Source: Thiotrichaceae bacterium
GTDB taxonomy: Bacteria > Pseudomonadota > Gammaproteobacteria > Thiotrichales > Thiotrichaceae
Assembly: GCA_026988295.1 (NCBI GenBank)
Contig: JALSLM010000232.1
Coordinates: forward strand, 1 to 34,570
Reading direction: 5' to 3'
DNA length: 34,570 bases
In this document: piece by piece, positions 28,415-34,570 of the stretch
Layout of the letters: each line of letters begins with the position of its first letter
Numbering within the stretch: position 1 is the stretch's first letter
The notes under the pieces: generated by a model
What the model saw: the letters and a program-made list of their open reading frames with translations, nothing else
Database searches by the model: none
Told to the model about the DNA's origin: nothing
Made by a program: the position numbers and the translations under genes

Positions 28415-29806
28415 ATGTTCTCCCTCTATCGACGATTGCCTTACAAAACCAAGATTACATTACTGACTTTAATTCCATTGATAATTGCAATTGCAATTAT
28501 TTCCATTGTCACCATTCAGCAGACTCAACAACTCACCACCACTCAGGCAAATGCCTTTGAAAATGAGCTATTAGCCTCAAAAAAGGTGGAGCTACGCAAT
28601 TATATGGAGCTAGCCTATTCGGCCATCAAAAGCACCTATGAAAGCCCTTATGTTGATAAAAAACATGCACAACAAGAAGTTTATGACACACTTAAAAGTA
28701 TGGAGTTTGGTGAAGACGGTTACTTTTTTGTATATGACTACAATGGCATTAATATCGCTCATCCGCGTAAACCACAATTGGAAGGCAAAAACCTCTTTAA
28801 TTTTCAAGATAAAAATGGCAAATACTTAATTCAAGAACTTATCCAAAAGGCCAAAAATGGGGGTGGCTACACGCATTATTTGTGGGACAAACCCTCAGCT
28901 GGAAAATCTGTAGAAAAACTAGGCTACTCTATAGCACTTGAAAAATGGCAATGGATGATAGGCACAGGACTTTATATTGATGATATAGAAAGTGGTGTTG
29001 CAAGCATCAAAACCAAAGCGAAAGATACCTCAAGCAATACACTACTACTCACCGCAATAATAGCAATTGCAGCAATTTTGCTAACTGCATTAACGGGGTT
29101 TCTGATCAATCTTTCCGAGAGCAAACTTGCTACACAAAAAATGCGTGATCTCACCCATAAAACGGTAAACTTTCAAGAAGACGAACGCAAGCGCGTTTCG
29201 CGTGAATTACATGATGGCATTAATCAACTTTTGATTTCTGTAAGATACAAACTGGACACCAGCACCAATAAATTACAAAAATTAAATGATCAAAATGATG
29301 TTGAAATTGTACTTAATACAATCAAGGATGCTAGTGATATTCTCAATAGCACCATGCAAGAAGTAAGACGTATTTCACGAGACTTGCGCCCTAGCCTACT
29401 TGATGATCTAGGGCTAAATGCCGCATTAGAAAGCTTATGCAATGATTTTTCAGAACGCACCAGTATTCACTTTAAACTTACTAATAACTGTACCGACACA
29501 CGCCTTCCACAAGAAATTGAAACAGCCTTCTACCGCATCGTTCAAGAAGCACTAACCAATATCGAAAAACATGCACTATCTGCCAAACATGTTATTCTCA
29601 AAATTGAAAAGAAACATAAAAGAGTGAGCCTCAATTTAAGCAACGATGGTATTGGCTTTGATGAATCAACATTAGATAGAACCAATCCTGATCGTGGTTT
29701 GGGTTTAAGAAATATGCGCGATAGAATAGAGCTACTTGAAGGAACTATGACTGTAAATTCATCAACTGATACTGGCACCAGCGTCAATGTAAGAATACCG
29801 CTATGA
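28415..29806 (+). CDS. Sensor histidine kinase with periplasmic Cache domain, NarL-type (HisKA_3)
   Basis: Two TM helices, Cache_2-like region (GEDGYFFVYDYNGINIAHPRKPQLEGKNLFNFQDKNG...WQWMIGTGLYIDDI), HisKA_3 ERKRVSRELHDGINQLLISV, HATPase motifs. Confidence 0.92.
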   Translation: MFSLYRRLPYKTKITLLTLIPLIIAIAIISIVTIQQTQQLTTTQANAFENELLASKKVELRNYMELAYSAIKSTYESPYVDKKHAQQEVYDTLKSMEFGEDGYFFVYDYNGINIAHPRKPQLEGKNLFNFQDKNGKYLIQELIQKAKNGGGYTHYLWDKPSAGKSVEKLGYSIALEKWQWMIGTGLYIDDIESGVASIKTKAKDTSSNTLLLTAIIAIAAILLTALTGFLINLSESKLATQKMRDLTHKTVNFQEDERKRVSRELHDGINQLLISVRYKLDTSTNKLQKLNDQNDVEIVLNTIKDASDILNSTMQEVRRISRDLRPSLLDDLGLNAALESLCNDFSERTSIHFKLTNNCTDTRLPQEIETAFYRIVQEALTNIEKHALSAKHVILKIEKKHKRVSLNLSNDGIGFDESTLDRTNPDRGLGLRNMRDRIELLEGTMTVNSSTDTGTSVNVRIPL

Positions 29807-30459
29807 ACGATATACAAAATCCAATTACCACAGAAGCAACTATCCAAGCAATTAATGTAATACTCGCAGATGATCATCCATTGGTGCAAGATGGTATTCG
29901 CACCCGTTTTGAAGAAATAGAAGATATTAACGTCGTCGGTGTCGCTAATAATGGTCGTGAATTACTCGACAAAGCCGAAACACTACAACCCGATGTAATC
30001 ATTGCTGATATTAGTATGCCTTATATTAACGGGCTTGAAGCGACTCGCTTACTTTCTCGCAGCCACCCTGATATTAAAGTGCTAATACTAACTATGCACG
30101 ATAATCGCGAATACATGCAAAATGCCATCGACTCGGGTGCAAAAGGTTATATTCTTAAAGATCAACCAGCGCATGAAATGATCAATGCGGTACGCGCAAT
30201 CTATAAGGGAGAAACTCATTTTTGCTCAACGGCAATAGACGTTTTAAGCAATGAAAATAAATTCTCAGTAAAACTCACTGGTCGCGAACAAGCAATCTTA
30301 GTTGAATTACTGAATGGCTTAAATAATAAACATATTGCTGAAAAACTTTCGATTAGCGTAAGAACAGTTGAGTGCCATCGTGGTAATATTTATCGTAAGC
30401 TCGATACACACTCAATGGCTGGGTTAATTCGTTATGCTAAGAAATATGGTTATATTTAA
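29803..30459 (+). CDS. LuxR/NarL-family response regulator
   Basis: VILADDHPLVQDGIRTRFEE...PDVIIADISMPYINGLEATRLL...GAKGYILKD, C-terminal HTH LTGREQAILVELLNGLNNKHIAEKLSISVRTVECHRGNIYRKL; 4-bp overlap with the kinase. Confidence 0.95.
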   Translation: MNDIQNPITTEATIQAINVILADDHPLVQDGIRTRFEEIEDINVVGVANNGRELLDKAETLQPDVIIADISMPYINGLEATRLLSRSHPDIKVLILTMHDNREYMQNAIDSGAKGYILKDQPAHEMINAVRAIYKGETHFCSTAIDVLSNENKFSVKLTGREQAILVELLNGLNNKHIAEKLSISVRTVECHRGNIYRKLDTHSMAGLIRYAKKYGYI

Positions 30460-30532
30460 TAGGGTCATATTTCTATCTTAGAAGTGCTCATTACTTATAA
30501 ACCACGCACAACCACTACCTTAAATTATCCTG

Positions 30533-30568
30533 AACCCATCCCCCCCTTTTTTTACAACTTTTTTATTA
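30533..30568 (+). repeat. Poly-C/T repeat element family A
   Basis: AACCCATCCCCCCCTTTTTTTACAACTTTTTTATT. Confidence 0.84.
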
Positions 30569-31066
30569 ACGCCCTAAAAACAATAATTTAAGACTATAAG
30601 CTAAGAAAAATACAAAAGCGATAAGACTCCATTCAGGAATACTAAGACCAAGGAATGACCAAACAATATCTGCACATTCACCAGAACCTTCAAAGATTTT
30701 TTGAATAACATCATTTGTAGGAAGGTTTTTCATCCAGTAATCTAAGCCAGGACCACATTCAGGTACTTTTTCCTTGGGCAAGTGTTGCAACCAAGTATGC
30801 CTTCCTGCTATCACTAAACCTGCAATACTGATTAGTGTTAAGAGTAGACCATAGATTCTTCTTCCCCAGCCCTTCGGTCCTTGTATAAAACCGATAAGAA
30901 AGACAACACCAAAGGCAATAACAACCAAGCGTTGCACACTACATAAAGGGCATGGCTCTAAATATAATACATACTGGAAAAAAAATGCCGTAGCCATCAT
31001 TGCTACTGAAATTAAAAAACCGATTAACATAGCGGGGCGAATACTTTTTATATTATTTGTGTTCAT
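30566..31066 (-). CDS. dsbB: Disulfide bond formation protein B
   Basis: YLEPCPLCSVQRLVVIAFG, four TM helices, second Cys pair in CGPGLDYW...GSGECADIVWSFLGLSIPEWSL. Confidence 0.92.
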   Translation of the reverse strand: MNTNNIKSIRPAMLIGFLISVAMMATAFFFQYVLYLEPCPLCSVQRLVVIAFGVVFLIGFIQGPKGWGRRIYGLLLTLISIAGLVIAGRHTWLQHLPKEKVPECGPGLDYWMKNLPTNDVIQKIFEGSGECADIVWSFLGLSIPEWSLIAFVFFLAYSLKLLFLGR

Positions 31067-32052
31067 TGTTTCTTCTCTACCATTTCTATTGCTGTTTTGA
31101 TGGCAGCTATTAAGCTACCTGTTAGTGCTTTGCCCGTGCCTGCCAAATCAAGTGCTGTGCCATGATCAACAGAAGTACGAATAATGGGCAAACCCAGTGT
31201 TACATTTATTGCGTGTCCAAATCCTACATGCTTGAGTACAGGTAAACCTTGGTCATGATACATCGCCAGCACAGCGTCTGCTGTTTCTAAATACTTTGGA
31301 GTAAATAAGGTATCTGCTGGTAAAGGACCTGAAAGATTCATTCCTGAATTTTTTAATTCATTGATAACTGGCTCAATAGTCTCAATTTCTTCACGTCCTA
31401 AATGTCCTCCCTCACCTGCATGTGGATTTAGCCCACAGATGAGAATATGTGGTGACTCGATGCCAAATTTCAATACTAAATCTTGGTGTAAGATGGTGAT
31501 GACCTGCTTTAGAGAATCTTTAGTTATAGCGTCACTCACATCCTTCAAAGGCAAATGAGTAGTCGCTAACGCAACACGTAAGGAATCTGCGGTAAGCATC
31601 ATAACAGGAAGCTTCGCCTGCGTTAATTCAGCAAGAAATTCAGTATGTCCTGTAAATGCAACCCCAGTCTCATTAATAATACCTTTGTGCAATGGCGCTG
31701 TAACAATGGCATCAAATTCTTGAGAGAGACAACCCTTTGTAGCACGAGTGAGTGTTTCTAGCACATAGTGAGAATTAGCCGCATTTAACTGACCGACTTT
31801 TACAGGCTCTTGGCATTTTATGTCGATAATTTTTATTTCACCAGGAGCGTTTACCGAAGCTATTGCGTTATTATCATAAACACTGAAATGTACGGGAATA
31901 TTAAGCAGATTGGCACGCTCTTGCATCGTATTCTTATCGGCTACAACTATAAGCTCAGCATTTTCAGGGCTAGTTGATAATTGCAAAATTAAATCTGGAC
32001 CAATACCTGCGGGTTCGCCTGGCGTTATTGCTAGGCGTGGAATCATTGTCAT
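31063..32052 (-). CDS. pdxA: 4-hydroxythreonine-4-phosphate dehydrogenase
   Basis: RLAITPGEPAGIGPDL, VTAPLHKGIINETGVAFTGHTEFLAE, GLNPHAGEGGHLGREEIETIEPVI, MYHDQGLPVLKHVGFGHAINVTLGLPIIRTSVDHGTALDLAG. Confidence 0.97.
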   Translation of the reverse strand: MTMIPRLAITPGEPAGIGPDLILQLSTSPENAELIVVADKNTMQERANLLNIPVHFSVYDNNAIASVNAPGEIKIIDIKCQEPVKVGQLNAANSHYVLETLTRATKGCLSQEFDAIVTAPLHKGIINETGVAFTGHTEFLAELTQAKLPVMMLTADSLRVALATTHLPLKDVSDAITKDSLKQVITILHQDLVLKFGIESPHILICGLNPHAGEGGHLGREEIETIEPVINELKNSGMNLSGPLPADTLFTPKYLETADAVLAMYHDQGLPVLKHVGFGHAINVTLGLPIIRTSVDHGTALDLAGTGKALTGSLIAAIKTAIEMVEKKQ

Positions 32053-32121
32053 TATATCATTACTCGCTTTTTATTATTCTATGTACGCTTATCTATGTGT
32101 GGCTGCCTATTATAAAATACT

Positions 32122-33423
32122 TTATAAACGGTATTCAATAAAAGCTTCATCCATTAGACCTTGCAACCAATTTTTATACTCCTCTGACTGATTTTTTTCT
32201 GAAATAAGAGATTGAGCCTGAAGCTTTAACGCCTCACGAGTCTGATCAGTTGTTTTACGTTCTAATACTTCAATAAGATGCCAGCCAAAGCGCGTTTTAA
32301 TCGGTTGACTTAATGTGTTTAACGGAAGAGTTCTAACTGCATTAGCAAAAGGTGGGACAAAAGCAGCAGGATCAGTCATTCCAAGATCTCCTCCATTTGC
32401 AGCACTACCCTTATCGGCTGAATTAGTTCGTGCTAATTTTGCAAAACTAGCACCTGCTAGAATCTTATTGCGTATTTGAGTTGCTTTAAGTTTTGCATTA
32501 GGTATTTTGTTTGAAACAAGAATATGTCTTACCTGTGCTTGCTGGACTATTTTTCTTTTGCCGCCGCGCTGTTCAATCAGTTTTAAAATATGAAAGCCAC
32601 GTGCATCTCTTATCACATTTGAAAGCTCACCCTCACCCATTAAACTCAAAGTGCGTAAAAATACTGGGCTCAGTGATTGACTACTTTTCCAACCCAAGTC
32701 CTCTTTGCTAGCACCTACTTTAGCAATTATTACCTGAGATAACTTATCAGATTTTGAGAAAAGTTTCTTTCTAAGGTTTTGTGCTTGCTTGAAACGTAAA
32801 TTAAACTGTTTCACTGAAATTCCATTCGGAGCAGGAAATAGAATATCAACAAGATGATATTGAACATCTTTATTAAGCGTTAAACTTTCTGCTTGAATTA
32901 AACTATCTATTTCATTCTCAGAGATTTTTTTCTTTCTTCCTTGTTGACGTTTTTTGAGTGTATCAATATACAGTTTTTCACGAATACTCTCCCTGAAGTC
33001 TCTATAGTTTAAGCCCTCACCTTTTAGTGCAACCCTGAATTGCTCAAGATTAAGTTTGTTTTGATTCGCAATTCGCCTCATGGCTTCATTGAGCGCAACA
33101 TTATCAATTTTAATCCCTATTTCTTTAGCTTTTTGCACCTGAATTTTTTCCAGAACCATTTTTTCCAAAACTTTTTTTATCAGTTCTCTATCAGATAATT
33201 GAGTACTCCCAGACTCTTTAATTTTACGAGCAGTTTGCAACACTTCACTGAGCATAACAACATCGTTATTAACCACAGCAGCAATCTTATCAAGAGGAAT
33301 ATCACGAGCTGGAGCAGAGCTAAAGACAAAAAGTGCTATCAGCAAGAATGCTAGAGTTAATGCAAGTCGGCTTGTTTTTGCTACAACATCACCCTTTATT
33401 AAAATCTGTTTAGTAATCATCAT
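32122..33423 (-). CDS. surA: Periplasmic chaperone / peptidyl-prolyl isomerase SurA
   Basis: Signal peptide, DKIAAVVNNDVVMLSEV, two parvulin domains (VRHILVSNKI...GGDLGMTDPAAFVPPFANAVRTLPLNTLSQPIKTRFGWHLIEV). Confidence 0.95.
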   Translation of the reverse strand: MMITKQILIKGDVVAKTSRLALTLAFLLIALFVFSSAPARDIPLDKIAAVVNNDVVMLSEVLQTARKIKESGSTQLSDRELIKKVLEKMVLEKIQVQKAKEIGIKIDNVALNEAMRRIANQNKLNLEQFRVALKGEGLNYRDFRESIREKLYIDTLKKRQQGRKKKISENEIDSLIQAESLTLNKDVQYHLVDILFPAPNGISVKQFNLRFKQAQNLRKKLFSKSDKLSQVIIAKVGASKEDLGWKSSQSLSPVFLRTLSLMGEGELSNVIRDARGFHILKLIEQRGGKRKIVQQAQVRHILVSNKIPNAKLKATQIRNKILAGASFAKLARTNSADKGSAANGGDLGMTDPAAFVPPFANAVRTLPLNTLSQPIKTRFGWHLIEVLERKTTDQTREALKLQAQSLISEKNQSEEYKNWLQGLMDEAFIEYRL

Positions 33424-34570
33424 ATCCGTATATATTATCCTTTATTTCCCTACTAGCACCAGTGCCTAAGCTACCAAGCCCTTTTAATTCAAACTCCAAA
33501 AAGATGGGCGTTTCATAATGTTTATTATCAGCTGTTAAGTAGCGTTTTGCCACTATTCTGGTTTTCCAGCAACAATCTTGATATTCAAAACCTAATAGTG
33601 TCTGCAAATTACGATTATTTTCCACATCCTGATCCACACTTGCAACCATTGACCATTTATTTGTAATGGGTAGCGAACCCGAAAATGTTAACTGCTTGAG
33701 TTCAGTATCCAGTTTACGATAACTAATATTAGCAATCCGTTTTTTATCATCATGATAGTTTAATCGAAGTTCAAAGCTTGGTATGTCTTTTTTATCCTTA
33801 TCTAACAACCCAGTAGCCGAAATTCTAAATCTTTCATTCAACCTGCCACTTAATTCAAGCACCAAATTAGATCTTCTTCCTGTTTGAATAGTTCCACCCG
33901 GCAAGGTTACTTTTTTGTCATCAAAGCTAAAACTTTGTCCGACACTTATCTTAAATAATTCCTTACCTAACTGCCTACTCTGAATGCGTGATGTCACCGC
34001 AAAGGTAAGTTGATTAGTATCACCGATACGATCTTTACCCGTAAAGCGATTTTCAGAAAATAATTGATTAGTAGCAGAAAAGTTTATTTTAGCCGTATCA
34101 AAAATAGGAATATCACTTTGATCTTTATAAGGTGTTTTTGTATAGAATAAACGTGGTTCCAATGTTTGCGTATATTGCTTATTTTTTATTGTAATTTCTC
34201 TATCAAAAAACAAGCCACTATCTAATGTAAAAATAGGCAAAGTACGGTTAATAATTTTATTATCACTTTTATTAAGAGAATAGCTTGTATGTTGCAAACT
34301 GAGTTTTGGCTTTATAAACCAAGCATCTGCCCCCCATTTCTTCGATGCAAACAACTTTACATCCGCCCTAGTTCCCGTAATTGAATCCTCTTTATCAAAA
34401 TAAACCAGCTCTGAATCAAAACCTACTTTAAATTCCATAGGCTTACTCTTAGGATGATAAGACAATTTAATTTCAGGCAACCTTGCATAAGGTGCATCAT
34501 TAATATCCAATATTTGATAATCTTCGACAGCAACACTACCTGACCAATCACCTTCATTGCGTATAATTTC
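33410..34570 (-). CDS. lptD: LPS-assembly protein LptD, C-terminal part; 5' end off the right edge
   Basis: YARLPEIKLSYHPK..., RTLPIFTLDSGLFFDREI, QTLEPRLFYTKTPYKDQSDIPIFDTAKINFSATNQLFSENRFTGKDRIGDTNQLTFAVTSR; upstream of surA-pdxA. Confidence 0.93.
   Translation of the reverse strand, partial: EIIRNEGDWSGSVAVEDYQILDINDAPYARLPEIKLSYHPKSKPMEFKVGFDSELVYFDKEDSITGTRADVKLFASKKWGADAWFIKPKLSLQHTSYSLNKSDNKIINRTLPIFTLDSGLFFDREITIKNKQYTQTLEPRLFYTKTPYKDQSDIPIFDTAKINFSATNQLFSENRFTGKDRIGDTNQLTFAVTSRIQSRQLGKELFKISVGQSFSFDDKKVTLPGGTIQTGRRSNLVLELSGRLNERFRISATGLLDKDKKDIPSFELRLNYHDDKKRIANISYRKLDTELKQLTFSGSLPITNKWSMVASVDQDVENNRNLQTLLGFEYQDCCWKTRIVAKRYLTADNKHYETPIFLEFELKGLGSLGTGASREIKDNIYGYDDY

Noticed and set aside
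1-34570. tRNA or rRNA genes
   Set aside because: No convincing cloverleaf or rRNA signature seen by eye; a covariance-model scan would be needed to exclude a tRNA.

Overview
This looks like a gammaproteobacterial chromosomal segment. Most of it is conserved core gene blocks. On + are coaBC-dut, cmk-rpsA-ihfB-lapB-pyrF and ndk-rlmN-pilW-rodZ-hisS-yfgM-bamB. On - are lptD-surA-pdxA-dsbB, msrB, an inositol monophosphatase, radC, pgpA and a copA-copZ copper-efflux pair. A repeat-rich accessory stretch lies at about 6.3-11.8 kb. It holds a decayed IS66-type transposase fragment, a chalcone-isomerase-like secreted protein, a TrmB-like methyltransferase, a HAD phosphatase and two low-complexity secreted proteins, one resembling sulfur-globule proteins. 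The most unusual content is noncoding. At least four families of short interspersed repeats occupy the gaps: (A) a ~36-bp element TACCCATCCCCCCCTTTTTTTACATATTTTTTATA, 8 loci, one being a perfect 44-bp palindrome; (B) a ~162-bp MITE with CCTGAATCCGTGAG termini plus ~32-bp minimal hairpin derivatives; (C) an 80-164-bp MITE with TTAAGGAAARCCTGATYAAGTC termini; (D) a ~165-bp MITE with CTAGGAGGCTGTCYGAGAACT termini. Several abut or overwrite gene ends, and in at least one gene the repeat encodes the C-terminus and stop. I found no CRISPR array, rRNA or convincing tRNA, and no clear novel multi-gene enzymatic system. The repeat landscape is the best candidate for something undescribed.
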